Of a stretch of 64,000 nt of DNA, positions 11,200 through 21,458 are shown piece by piece. Made by a program: the position numbers and the translations under genes. Origin of the DNA: Ailanthus altissimus (Eukaryota > Streptophyta > Magnoliopsida > Sapindales > Simaroubaceae); contig OX327683.1 of NCBI GenBank assembly GCA_946807835.1, forward strand, positions 7,941,001 to 8,005,000. The letters run 5' to 3'. The notes below the pieces were generated by a model. The model searched no databases, had not been told where the DNA came from, and saw nothing but the letters and a program-made list of their open reading frames with translations. The stretch's first letter is position 1; every line of letters starts with the position of its first letter.

Positions 11200-12262
11200 C
11201 TCTGAAAAGTTAGGCATGGGTTCAAGCTATGAAGGATGAAATCTAAGCCCTACATGATAATAACACCTGGACATTAATACCTCAACCAGCAAACGCCCAT
11301 GCTATAGGCTTAAAATGGATTTACAAAACAAAATTCAAAGAAGATGGAATTCTAGATAAGCTTAAAGCTCAATTAGTAGCTAGAGGTTTTAATCAAGTTC
11401 AAGGAATAGATTTTGATGGAACCTTCAGTCCCGTTATTAAACCTACAACCATTAGATTTGTTTTTGCCATCACAATCAGTAAAAAATTAACAATGAGACA
11501 ACTTGACATTCGCAATGCCTTCTTACAGGGAAAATTAAAATAAAGAGTCGATATTGAGCAACCTTCAGGTTTTAAAGATCTTACAAGACCTCTCTTTGTA
11601 TAAAAATTACACAAATCCCTCTATGGTTTAAAACAAGTTCCATGAGCTTGGTTCGAATGCTTATCATCAGCTTTACTTAGTCTCGGGTTCAAATGAAGCA
11701 AAGCGGACAACTCATTGTTCATATTTCAACAATTTTTGATACAACACTATTACAAATTTATGTTGATGACGTTATTCTTGCATAAAGTAACCCTTACACA
11801 ATCGAGACACTCATATATACCCTAAGCACAAAATTTACTCTAAAATATCTTGTGAGTCTTTACTATTTCTTAAGAATTGAAGTTCTGCTTAACAATAATG
11901 AGATATTCCTATCTCAAACCAAATATACAAAAGATTTACTCCAAAAAGCTCAAATGGATTAGTGTTCTTCGATTCGTACTTCAATGGCACTCAAACATAA
12001 TATACACATAAATGATAATGAATTAATCGATGCAACTTATTATCGAGCACTTGTTGGAAGTCTTTAATACCTCACCTTTACTCGACCAAATATTACCCAT
12101 GCTGTAAATAAAATCTTGCCAACATTTTTAAACTCCAACAAAGGCCAATCTAAAAGACGTAAAACGCATCTTACGATATCTAAAAGAAACCATAAATAAT
12201 GAAATTAGATATTTATCTCAGTCCTTACTAACTCTTTATGGATTTTCTAATTTGATTGGGTA
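11200..12262 (+). pseudogene. Copia reverse transcriptase relic
   Basis: Motifs in order: A-W-V-Q-A-M-K-D-E, G-L-K-W-I-Y-K-T-K, L-V-A-R-G-F-N-Q, F-S-P-V, Q-L-D-I-R-N-A-F-L-Q-G, S-L-Y-G-L-K-Q, and the active-site Y-V-D-D at 11759-11770. The last part (G-F-S-N at the start of RNase H) is interrupted at 12268 by the nested solo LTR. Several stops are present, for instance near 11541 and 11601. Confidence 0.88.
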
Positions 12263-12454
12263 GGTTGCTGATAAGGGCAAAATTGTCATATATTTTCTCA
12301 TGTTTTTATTATTGATATTTTATTATTTTATGAGAATAGATGGCTATTTATGTGCATTATTGTTATTTATAGGGACTTGAACGAAATTTAAAGAAAGAAC
12401 GCAAAAGGAGCGAAAACAGGGACTAAAATGCAAAGTTTTCAAATTATGAGTCCA

Positions 12455-12680
12455 GAGCCCCCGCGCCACAAGGATTTTCGCCCCAGCGCTGAAATAGTGA
12501 TCGAAATAAGAAAAACGACCTGCTTAAGTCGCGTATAGCGCCCCAGCGCCATACAGTCACCGCGCCAGCGGTGAAGCCGTTTTCATGCAGCGCCCCAGCG
12601 CCAAGATCCCACCGCTCCAGCGGTGAAGACTTTTTCACGCGTCGCCCCAGCGACAGCTTCATAGCGCGCCAGCGGTAGTG
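12455..12680. repeat. GC-rich short-repeat block inside the solo LTR
   Basis: A ~220-bp GC-rich island in otherwise AT-rich DNA. It alternates CGCCCCAGCG and GCGCCAGCGGTGA/GCTCCAGCGGTGAAG words several times. It lies 50-270 bp upstream of the LTR TATA box, where an LTR promoter's U3 control region would be. Confidence 0.75.
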
Positions 12681-12728
12681 CGAGTCCTAGTCCGACGAGA
12701 ATTGAGATTTTCAAGCTCAAATCAATCC

Positions 12729-12738
12729 CTATATAAAG
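12729..12738 (+). promoter_or_regulatory. TATA box of the solo LTR
   Basis: CTATATAAAG lies in the middle of the solo LTR just downstream of the GC-rich repeat block, in the position expected for a U3/R promoter of a plus-strand LTR. Activity is unknown. Confidence 0.5.
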
Positions 12739-13721
12739 CCACTCGTTCCCAACCTTCAAGGAGGAATCCAAGACGACCCAAGAGCACCAAGAATACAGAG
12801 CACGAGTCTTGGAGAGCAATAGGAGCTTAATTGAAGCATCTTTAGAGAGAAATACAAGACGTTCTTCGGCATCAAGAGTTTCTAGGCAGCGCAATTAAGA
12901 GCAATTCGACGTCTATATCGGTTTGCGATTAATTGTATCATGTTTTATAATTATTTCTACTGCTGTTCTCTTGTAGCCATGAGCTAATTTATTTTCTAGG
13001 GTTAATATTTGAACTCAATATGTGTGCTTAATTGCCATATTCTTTCGAATATTTAATAAACTTAGTCATTTATTATTTAAATTACTTGTGTTTAATGCTT
13101 CAATATATCTGGCCAATATATGGTGAATGAGTTGGTAATATTTTGATAAACTTGGAAGAGGAATCAATATATTTAGACCTAGGTAATTTGATACATGATT
13201 GTAGAGTAACATTCAATGTTGCATATGCAAGTTTCAACTTAGGATAGGAATATACCTAATTGGCATGTATGATCAATAAGACCTAATCTTAATGAATCTT
13301 AATTTATTACAAGTACCATAGAAATATAGGTATTTGGTAAATTAAGGTATACTTGCATGACCTTGGAAGAGGCTTGTGAATACATTAGTGTCTTGATCAA
13401 TAGTAAAGACTAAGTGAGTTAAATATTAGAGGATTAATCATTAGAAACATATTGAGGGATAATATTAATCCTAGGTTCTCTCTACGTTGCTATATCTTTA
13501 CATCTCATTGCATTGTGTTTTTACTTTTATATTTCTTACATTCATTCTTAGATTTTTATTTATCTGAATAATTATTAGGAAGATATAATTTTAGTAATTG
13601 GTTAAAAAGAAAACATTATCCCTGTGGGTTCGACATCCGACTTATTTAGTCTCTTTATTACTTGCATACGATAGTGTATACTTGCACTTAATTTATGATA
13701 TAGAAATATCGCATCAGTTGC

Positions 13722-14160
13722 ACTACAACTCGATGAAGCACAACTGAATTCTGTATCTACCTTGGTGCAAATTATTTTTCTTGGAGCTCAAAATACCAAA
13801 CAATTGTAGCTAGGTTTAGTAATGAAGTCGAATATCGAGCCCTCGCTTCCACTGTTGTCAAAATTACTTAGATCACATAATTACTGAAAGAAATTGGAAT
13901 CCAACTCTCTAAACCTCCATTATTACTCTGTGAAAATATGAGTGCACTCCATATGACCAAGAACCCCGTCTTCAATGCACTTACCAAATACATTGAATTG
14001 GATGTTCACTTTGTGTGAGAAAAGGTCGTAGTCAGGAACCTGCACACAAAGTATATACCCATAATTCGTCAAGTTGCCGACATCCTTACTAAACTATTAA
14101 ACAAGGTTACGTTTCACAACCTATCCAGCAAGCTTGGTGTATAATCCATTACATGGCCAA
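13722..14160 (+). pseudogene. Copia RNase H relic
   Basis: Continues the copia polyprotein after the nested LTR. Remnant motifs in shifting frames match C-I-Y-L-G-A-N, E-Y-R-A-L-A-S, A-L-H-M-T-K-N-P, K-Y-I-E-L-D-V-H-F-V and V-A-D-I-L-T-K, the order of the copia RNase H domain. Multiple stops and frameshifts occur. It ends just before the purine tract and right LTR. Confidence 0.8.
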
Positions 14161-14173
14161 GCTTGAGGAAGGC

Positions 14174-14676
14174 TGATAAAGCAGCGTATCTTCTGAATTA
14201 AAGCTAGGATCTTCTGAATTAAAGCCAACAAAAGTCCAAATTATGATTGATCTCTAGAACAATGTCCAAATCACATAAGGAGTAGCTTCTCTCTTTCAAA
14301 ATCAAAGGAAATAAATCCTAGCTATCCAAATCATCTTAAGCAATGATTCCAAGCTATCCACATATAGAAAACTCCTGAAAATCATCACAATCAAACTCAT
14401 AGCAAAACACCTACAAAATGTATCAATATCTTCTAGCCAAAACAAGAAAAGAAAGTCATTAACTCTATAAAAGGCCACCACAGCAACTGATTATTGCTCA
14501 TTTTTATTTCATTCAAAATCAAACTCTTTTAGTTAATTTAGGATAGACTTTATTCTCATCCATTTTTTGTTTTAGGATGACCTTGTATAAATTAATTACC
14601 ACTGTACTTCACAAGAGACAACGTGAAAAATATCAACTTAAAAATAAAAACATCCTTCCATTATCCTTTTTCTTCA
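14174..14676 (+). repeat. 3' LTR of the copia element
   Basis: Begins TGATAAAGCAGCG directly after AGCTTGAGGAAGGC, a typical copia polypurine tract. It aligns with the left LTR to CTTCA at about 14676. The start is well supported; the right boundary is uncertain by a few bases. Confidence 0.8.
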
Positions 14677-14681
14677 ACACT

Positions 14682-15112
14682 TTTAGGAACAAATTTGTGG
14701 GCAAGAGTTTCTTGTCACATTGGAAGTCAAGTGTATTTTGTTCTTGGTCTTATGATATGGAAAGATTAGTAGAACCTTTAATTCGGTTACTTGGGACATT
14801 AATGTAGGACTTGTAAAATGCGGAACCACATAAGTATCTAGTGTTAAAATTTCTCTTTCCCTTTCTCTTTTTAATTATCGTATTAATGATATATTTATGC
14901 TTAATTGTTTTAATTGTTTTAGTTTAAATTTTAATTAGTTCTGCATTTAATTTAAATTATGGTACGTTTACCTCATATTTGCACTTAAATTTTTAAATAT
15001 CCATTTCACTTCCTCTTTAGGTTGCCTAAACCTTGTGTTTCAATAGATTTCCTCTCATTTATTATCGAGATAAATAAGTAATTTATTAGAAAAAAGTTAA
15101 ACCCCTTAATAA
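14682..15112. other. Unassigned region right of the copia element
   Basis: About 430 bp with a short frame at 14577-14807 that begins inside the LTR and has no recognisable similarity. No structure was seen. Confidence 0.35.
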
Positions 15113-15500
15113 GCCAATATTTTTACCTAAACCTCACTTTCACTTCATCCAAGTTGGCTCTATTATATATAGCATTAGGAATTAGCCTCTGTGGCCTTAG
15201 GAGTATTAGTTAAATCTCCGAGTGCTACAATCTATCTTCTTAGAAGAAACACAACCTTGTGTACAGTAGACTCTTAGGACACATGACTGGACTATATTGC
15301 GAGATAAATACCAGGTGATGTGACATTAACCCACTCTCACCTTATCTATTTTGGCTCTATTATATGTGACCTTAAGAGTTTTCCTTACTATCTGTGGCCT
15401 TAGGAGTGTTGGAACTCGAGTGTTATAATTTAGCTGCTTATGAGATATAGAGTCTCATGTGCATTAGACCTCCAGGGTCATATAGACTATGTATGGTATC
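15113..15500. repeat. Diverged two-unit tandem repeat (~200-bp unit)
   Basis: Two copies about 205 bp apart share TTGGCTCTATTATAT, TGTGGCCTTAGGAGT and a following CGAGTG-T-TA-AAT block. The first runs roughly 15120-15320 and the second 15340-15500. No coding content was seen. Confidence 0.6.
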
Positions 15501-15848
15501 TTTAGTCTAGACTGCAAGCTCTTTAGTCTACACGGGGAGATAAGTTTGACTTTGATAATATTTCTAATACCAACTCTCACATAGTATGATATTGTTCGAT
15601 TTGGACCCAACCCACATGGTTTTATTCTTGAGTCTCACCCAAAAAAAGCACTATTTAAAAAAGGGCTCTACATATATAGTATAGTAAATTTACCTAATAT
15701 CTTACCTTCACTTTGTTTATCTTGACTCTTTTAAAGTTTTATGTTAATTTATATTTAGTTTAGTCAAACCACCTTGTACTTTTTTCTCCGATAATACCCA
15801 CGTAACCACTATTTATCACCAGCCTTTTTATTTGCTAACAAATAAAAC
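15501..15848. other. Unassigned AT-rich spacer
   Basis: Nothing recognised in this stretch between the 200-bp repeat and the SINE. Confidence 0.4.
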
Positions 15849-15978
15849 TCAACATGTACAACACTTGCTTAAATGGCCTAGTGGTAGAGAGCTTGCAGTG
15901 TATTATTTTGCTACTGAAGTAGAGATCTTGAGTTCAAATTCCCCGTCTCCCATGTCAAAAGAAAATCAACATGTACAA
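15849..15978 (+). mobile_element. tRNA-derived SINE with perfect 13-bp target duplication
   Basis: A 104-bp element (15862-15965) is flanked by identical TCAACATGTACAA at 15849-15861 and 15966-15978. It has a tRNA-like A box (TGGCCTAGTGGTAGAG, about 15875-15890) and B box (GAGTTCAAATTCC, about 15933-15945). It ends in a short A-rich tail (CAAAAGAAAA). The size, internal Pol III promoter and long duplication are the hallmarks of a plant SINE. It is not a tRNA gene, because the acceptor and anticodon stems do not pair. Confidence 0.85.
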
Positions 15979-16190
15979 GAAAAAAAAAACACAAATTAAA
16001 TTATAGATCCATTAGCAAACAATATCACATACAAAAACTTCCCCACAAAAATTAAAATTCCTATTTTTACCATAAACTAAGACTCTTGTTGCATATAATA
16101 CATAATAATTCAAATAAAATAAAAAAGGAAAATGAACAGTTTTCACAATACATAATAATTCAATTAAAATACAAAAATAAATAAATGATA

Positions 16191-16940
16191 GAATTGTATA
16201 TTTTTGTCCTTGTGTTTTTCTTGAATTACTCATTAGGTCCTTACCTTTCTTTTAAATACCTCAATTAGTCCCTATTGTCTAATATATTCTGCTAATTGGG
16301 CACTTTTTAGGAGCTTTTACCAAACTTTCTTTGGTATGATAACTGATTCAATTTAATTAATGTTAAATTAATATTATAATTTTTACATTTAAAAATAAGA
16401 AAAAAAAATATTAAATCTTAATTTTCATTTCCTCCATCCCACCCCACCATTTTTAGGGATGGGCAATGGTTAGGGGCTGCCAGTATGGAGGGGAGAGGGG
16501 CTTTATGTATGGAAGTCGGTGGTGGGTATAAAGGTGAGGAGAGGTTGTAGCAGGCATGGAGGAGGACAACCAGTAAGGAGGGTGACAATAGGCAAGGTGG
16601 CGGGGAGAAGGAGCAGTTGGGAAGAGTGATTTTAAAGTTGTGAAAGATGTGAAGAGATGTGGGATATTTAATTTATAACTTTTTTTATATTTTAATATAA
16701 TATTAATTTATATTGTGAAAGATGGATTTACCCCTCAAAAGTGCCTATTTAATGAAATATTTTAGATGGTGCAACTAATTGGACTATTTAAAAAAAAAAG
16801 TAATAACTTAGTGAGTAATTTAAAAAAGAAACGCAGAGAGTACAGGGATGGCTGAGACTAATCAGAGTATTTTAAAAAAATGTATAGACCTAATAAGTAA
16901 TTAAAAAATACAAAAATTAAACCGTCAATTTTTCTTAAAA
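16191..16940. mobile_element. Non-autonomous TIR element with G-rich core
   Basis: The ends are long imperfect inverted repeats. The left end (16191-16320) has TACTCATTAGGTCCTTAC, TCAATTAGTCCCT and CTAATTGGGCAC. The right end (16733-16940) reads as the complement with GTGCCTATTT, CTAATTGGAC, AGGGATGGCTGAGACTAATC and AGACCTAATAAGTAATT. The core at 16440-16640 is G-rich on this strand. No transposase frame is present. It resembles short Mutator-like or MITE elements carrying 'tag-tccc-t' ends; the superfamily is uncertain because no clear target duplication was found. Confidence 0.65.
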
Positions 16941-18059
16941 ATAAAAATAACCCATTGAATTAAACTCAAAACATCAATGCCACCGTTTAATAGAATCCAT
17001 TGATCCAACATCATAGTCACAGCAAAACAATCTACAAAATCATTAAGCCAAATAATACGTTCAAATATTTTAACCTCGTTTTTAACCCATCTCTATATCT
17101 CTATTACACTACGAAATAAAATAAACCCCTAATTTTCCAGTAATTTTCTTCAAAATTACTCTTCCATTAAACCCAAATCCATACCAATAACGGAGACCAC
17201 CGAATCAGGGTGTTTTTTATGTCGTAAAACTTAAAGGCACTATTTTATGCAAGGCGTAACGATGAAAAATAAGCAGAAAGGAAAACAAATTACTCTATCT
17301 AAGAGATTAATATAAGGAGACTTCGATAGTTAACTCGATCGCTAACGAAAAAACAAACAAAAATTCTCCATTTCAAGTTCAATAAAAAATTAATATAATG
17401 GGAAAAGTTTTTTTTTTAAAAAAAAAATTCCTTTTATAAACTTTTTTAAAACATGTAAAATATTAAGAAAGAAACCCTTAAACATATTTTCCTTTCCGTC
17501 TATTCTATCTAATTAGATATCAATTAGATAAAAAAAACTTCACCACCAAAATTAAGGCTCTTGCTTTCTCCATAAGTAAGAACCATATTGCATACAACAT
17601 TGTATAATTCATAGCAATATTATTAATTAAAGTTGAGTACTTTATGGGTTGAATAATCATTCATAGCAAGGGAAGGCTTTAAGTATGAGGAGAATGAGCT
17701 GCTCTCTTTTCAACTTGATATCCACTCGTAATATTAATAATAGAAAATTTTGCAATTTTATTTCATAAGGAAATTCTTACACGTTCGAGATTTATGTTAT
17801 AAAAAATGGTACCAAGAATACTATATACATATATATATATATATATATATCAAGAAAACCATAGTCTACTTACAAAAAAAAATAGGGCATTACATAAAAC
17901 AATGGCTTAAAAGATTCTGAAAAATAAAACAAGAAGTCTATATAACGAAACATTACATGTAACGAATATTTCTACAAGACTACATGTAACGTGTTAAATA
18001 TATTTATCACTTAAAACAAAGGCAGAAAAAAAAAGATTAAAAAGGTGGCAAAAGTTCAT
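16941..18059. other. AT-rich intergenic region with an (AT)n microsatellite
   Basis: No gene recognised. A TA/AT dinucleotide run of about 28 bases lies at 17823-17850. The last few hundred bases are probably the 3' flank of the minus-strand gene at 18060-18608. Confidence 0.5.
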
Positions 18060-18608
18060 CTATTTAGCATTAATTAGCTTCTCAAATTCTTTCGTAACTT
18101 CCAAGGCGTAATTCCACTCAACAGTTGGTTTCATCTGCTCCAATGCAAGTCGAGCAGCTTCTCTTTGTTTTTTAAGCAATGTTCTTTTCGCTTCAATATC
18201 TCTGATAACTCGATCATGATCGGCTTCGGAAGTAATATTACTATTGGCCTTCCTCTTTGCCAAACTTTCCTCGGCAATCTTCAATAATTCTCTAACGCCA
18301 AGCTTATTCTTTATCTCTTCTTGATCAATCTTGTTAGTGTCCAAGTCGTTTTTCGATTTTTCTGTTCTTTTTTCAGGCCTCTCCATGCAAAACTTAGCAT
18401 CACGAGGAGCCCTCTTACGTATTCTTGCTTCTCTATCATAGCATGATGACTTCCTGTAGCTTGAACAAGATTTCCATTCGCTCTGCTTTGAGATTGCTTT
18501 CGTCAATTCAAGAATAGGGTTCATTGTTTTTTCAACCTCGGATTCAGCTAATTGGTTAAACGTAACTTTACGTGCTTTCTTGAATTCTAGTGCTGCAGCA
18601 GTAGCCAT
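18060..18608 (-). CDS. Lys/Glu-rich protein with GTE-like C-terminal motif (paralog)
   Basis: A single-exon 182-residue protein. The first ~35 residues contain a short K-V-T-F-N-Q-L motif. The middle is basic and charged (R-K-R-A-P-R, K-R-T-E-K-S-K). From about residue 100 onward it is predicted helical, ending in R-E-A-A-R-L-A-L-E-Q-M, T-V-E-W-N and E-F-E-K-L-I-N. The last ~35 residues match the protein at 3193-3624 and resemble the C-terminal tail of GTE/BET proteins, without any bromodomain. A TATA box lies about 90 bp upstream of the start. The intact frame and promoter suggest a live gene. Function is unknown; a role in chromatin or transcription is inference. Confidence 0.7.
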   Translation of the reverse strand: MATAAALEFKKARKVTFNQLAESEVEKTMNPILELTKAISKQSEWKSCSSYRKSSCYDREARIRKRAPRDAKFCMERPEKRTEKSKNDLDTNKIDQEEIKNKLGVRELLKIAEESLAKRKANSNITSEADHDRVIRDIEAKRTLLKKQREAARLALEQMKPTVEWNYALEVTKEFEKLINAK

Positions 18609-18696
18609 AATATTCAGAGATGATCAGTAGCTTAATTAGCTTTATGTATTTTCTTTTGTTGCTGAGATGAGAGATACATCTCCTTTCGTTTCTGGG

Positions 18697-18708
18697 TATT
18701 TATATATA
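18697..18708 (-). promoter_or_regulatory. TATA box of the 18060-18608 gene
   Basis: Read on the minus strand this is TATATATAAATA, about 90 bp upstream of the ATG at 18608, a good position for a plant core promoter with a short 5' leader. Confidence 0.55.
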
Positions 18709-19444
18709 CATACAGTATTTCCTTTTGTTATTTGGACATTATTAATTAATCTCCTAGTAAATTTGTTTTTAGGAAACTTTATTTCTTGTTACCTGATAAT
18801 ACACTAATTCATCAAGAACTTGCGTTTTTATTATTATTATTATTAACAACAAGCATACGCACGCACACAATTGAAGGTCTATTGCAACAAAATTTTGTCC
18901 AACATACATTATTTATATCCTTTGTCATCTTATTATCTCTTTGTTAATTGTGAATATTTAATGACTTTTATATAAGTTTTCAACAACATTTTGTTGCTCT
19001 ATTATATATGATTTCTACTCCGGTGATTTCTCTTAATATGACATTTTCCTATAAATTAATTTGCAATGGACATATATAATCTACAATTTTTTTTTAAAAA
19101 AAAATCTTCAAAATGAAAAACAATTGTATGTACACTAGATTACTAACCAGCAACTGTGATGGTAGTAGTGGTGGTGGTGGTGCACCTCCACTTGTCGCCG
19201 TTTAGTTGCGAAGATATAATGTCTATCTCTTTGTTTTTGATTTTAAGCCACCATCATGTAGATCTCAAAATTTAGAGTTTGGTGAAATAAATTTTGAGTC
19301 CATCCACCATTGATTATCGGTGGCTGCCTAATTCTTTTTTCAGTTTTTAAATTTAATTTATTTAATTTAATGAATTTATTTATTTATTTAATTCATTTTT
19401 TCATATTGTTGTATTGAACATATAGAAAAGTAATTAATTCAATG
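18709..19444. other. AT-rich intergenic region
   Basis: Includes a short GGT-rich microsatellite (about 19159-19183) in DNA with CACC/GGTG words. No gene recognised. Confidence 0.45.
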
Positions 19445-19537
19445 TCAACAAAGTGTTTATGGCTTAATAATTAAAGTGTTTGACTTTTAATTAAAGATTT
19501 AGGCTTTGAGTCCTACCAAGTTTACATGTGTTTTTTT
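19445..19537 (+). mobile_element. Possible SINE relic
   Basis: Contains an A-box-like ATGGCTTAATAATTAAAGTG and a B-box-like GGCTTTGAGTCCTACC about 40 bp apart, followed by ACATGTG and a T run. This is the layout of plant tRNA-derived SINEs. No target duplication was found, so it is held at low confidence. Confidence 0.4.
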
Positions 19538-19554
19538 ATCCCTCTATTTTAAAT

Positions 19555-20185
19555 ATAAAGGCATAATAATACTTCACAATTTATTCATTTTAACTGTCAA
19601 AAGAGACAAAATCTATCACTTAATAAAGGTCTTTTTGACCATTTAGAAAAGTCGCAAGTTGTTAGTCCCTTTTGAAAAATCTTATGAGCATAATAGTATT
19701 TTTTATAATTTAGTCCATTTGACTATTAAAAGATAATTTAGCCTTTTTGATTGTTAAAAGAGACAAAACCGTCACTAAGGCATGATAGTACTTTCCACAA
19801 TTTACTTCTTTTAACAATTAAAAGAGACGAAATTTGTTACTTGACAGAGGTCTTTTTGACCCTTTTGAAACGTCAAGAGTCTATTAGTCCCTTTTGAAAA
19901 ATTTCAGGGACATAACAGTACTTTTTATAATTTAATATATTTGATTGTTAATAAAACAATTTAGCCCTTTTAATTGTCAAAAATATGAAATTAATCAACT
20001 GACAAGTTTTTAACCCTTTTGAACATCGAGGTTTATCAATCCCTTTTAAAAAATCTCAAAGGTATAATAGTACTTTCTACAATTTAATCTATTTAATTGT
20101 TATACGACAATTTAACTCATTTAACTATTAAAAAAGATAGAATCTGTCACCTAACAAGGGTTTTTTTTAACCCTTTTAAAATGTT
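19555..20185. repeat. Tandem array of diverged ~95-150-bp units
   Basis: Units open with a variant of GGCATAATAGTACTTTCCAC at about 19559, 19684, 19779, 19908 and 20060. Alternate units carry CTTTTTGACCCTTTTGAAA and TTAGTCCCTTTTGAAAAATC, so the higher-order period is two units (about 220-280 bp). No coding capacity was seen. Confidence 0.75.
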
Positions 20186-20199
20186 GGATAAAACCTTGA

Positions 20200-20209
20200 G
20201 ACACGTGTC
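20200..20209. promoter_or_regulatory. Palindromic G-box motif
   Basis: GACACGTGTC is a perfect palindrome around the CACGTG core bound by plant bZIP/bHLH factors. It lies just left of the foldback element, whose far end borders the aminopeptidase gene 3.9 kb away. It may be a displaced promoter element; this is inference. Confidence 0.3.
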
Positions 20210-20974
20210 CTTCACCAAATCAATTTATAATTTTTTTTTTTAAATGACCCTCAATTTTACAAGGAATTCCTTTTTAGTCACATGAAAATTTTATTCTTTT
20301 ATAGCTAAATTTAGACATTTTTGCTTCCAATCCCAAATATTTTTAATTTTTTCCTCTCTCATCTATGTACGTAGAGATTGTAAAAAATTGGATACATTTA
20401 ATGATAAAATAGGTAGATTTTATAAAAATTAATGGGTGAAAAAATGGCATGAAAAGCCAAAAAAAAGAGCTAAAACGCCATTTTTAGCTGCCACAGACAT
20501 TAGCGCATGTGCTAAGTGTATGCACTTAGCACACAATCGCGCATGTGGTACGCTTTCATGTCACCATGTAATGTGACCTAAATTTTTTTAAATTTATTTT
20601 GATTTGAAATTAAATTAATTTTAGTTATTAATTAAATTAATTAATAATATTACCTAATAAATTAATTAGTATAATGTTATTAATATAATTTTAGTTGTTG
20701 TTATTTTGAATTCATTTACTTTATTAAATAAAATGCCATTACTAATATATTTAATTTATTTAATTACTAATCAATATATTTAATTGTTTAATTTATTTTT
20801 TAATTATTAATTAGTAATTAAATAATTAAATAAATTAAACAATTAGCAATTAAATAGTTAAATAATATGGTGAAGTAGTTTTACATTAAAGAGTGTAACA
20901 AAATATATATTTTAAAGATTTTCTCTATAAAACAATTTACAATAATAACTTACAAATACAAGTTCATATTATTT

Positions 20975-21229
20975 CTATCTCTCCAAGTTATCTACCAACT
21001 TTGGTTTGATATCATTCATAAACATATTATATTCATCTTCTATTTTGTGAAGCTTCTTCAGAGCCTTCTCATATGCTTTATGATGTTTTTTCATTAACAC
21101 CATGATCTTATCTAACTCCGATTTCAATTCATTAATGAGTTTTAATAATTCCATTATTTCAAGAGATATAGCAACGTTCGATACAATTAAAAAATATATT
21201 GTAGGATTCCAAAAAAGAAAATTCATCAA
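20975..21229 (-). CDS. Coiled-coil ORF in the left arm of the foldback element
   Basis: An 84-residue frame reading outward toward the left end. After a hydrophobic N-terminal ~25 residues, the rest is a charged heptad-like helix (E-L-L-K-L-I-N-E-L-K, K-A-L-K-K-L-H-K-I-E, N-M-F-M-N-D-I-K) ending in D-N-L-E-R. The likely functional start is the inner Met at residue 27. A decayed copy exists in the right arm. It may be a captured exon rather than a gene of the element; function unknown. Confidence 0.4.
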   Translation of the reverse strand: MMNFLFWNPTIYFLIVSNVAISLEIMELLKLINELKSELDKIMVLMKKHHKAYEKALKKLHKIEDEYNMFMNDIKPKLVDNLER

Positions 21230-21458
21230 CCAGGATCATGTAGCTATAACTATGAGGAGAAAATTGGGTAGCTATATAATGTACATTATGTCCCTAATGC
21301 ATATATAAGAAATCTACCAATAATAGATTTTTCAAGTGCAATTGCAGTTGTAGAATAAGTGTAAAACCAACTCTTCAAAAGATGCATTGTATTCTATTGT
21401 GGGTTGAATTTATAAAAGTGAATAATTTGGTAGGATTATAGATCTCTAGATATTGTTA

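Larger units (their letters stand above)
12264..13721. mobile_element. Nested solo LTR, 1448 bp, with GTTGC target duplication
   Basis: The element runs 12269-13716, begins TGATAAGGGCAAAATTG and ends ATATCGCATCA (TG..CA). It is bounded by identical GTTGC at 12264-12268 and 13717-13721. Removing it restores continuity of the copia RNase H region across the junction. The 3' part contains CCCTGTGGGTTCGACAT, a motif often seen near the end of Athila/Tat-type Ty3/gypsy LTRs. A TATA box (CTATATAAAG) lies at about 12729. No internal retroviral domain is present, so this is a solo LTR formed by LTR-LTR recombination. The family assignment is tentative; the boundaries are well supported. Confidence 0.88.
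6684..14676 (+). mobile_element. Decayed Ty1/copia LTR retrotransposon (~8 kb) with nested solo LTR
   Basis: Two diverged direct LTRs (6684-7238 and 14174-14676) bracket the copia gene order: gag (triplicated), protease, GAG-pre-integrase/integrase, reverse transcriptase, RNase H. The left LTR is followed by a decayed initiator-Met primer binding site; the right one is preceded by a purine-rich tract (AGCTTGAGGAAGG). Putative 5-bp flanks GTACT and ACACT agree at 3 of 5 positions, with the differences being transitions, so target duplication is only suggested. All frames are broken by stops and shifts. A younger 1448-bp solo LTR is inserted between the reverse transcriptase and RNase H regions. 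The LTR divergence implies an old insertion. Confidence 0.85.

Noticed and set aside
12444..12894. Two minus-strand frames of 72 and 103 codons over the GC-rich LTR block
   Set aside because: They arise from the GC-rich repeated words inside the solo LTR and have low-complexity, repeat-derived sequence; the LTR itself explains the DNA.
15875..15945. tRNA gene candidate from A-box and B-box motifs
   Set aside because: No foldable acceptor and anticodon stems, and 13-bp target duplications show it is a SINE.
17823..17850. Possible regulatory TATA array
   Set aside because: A plain (AT)n microsatellite not in promoter position relative to the nearest start codon.
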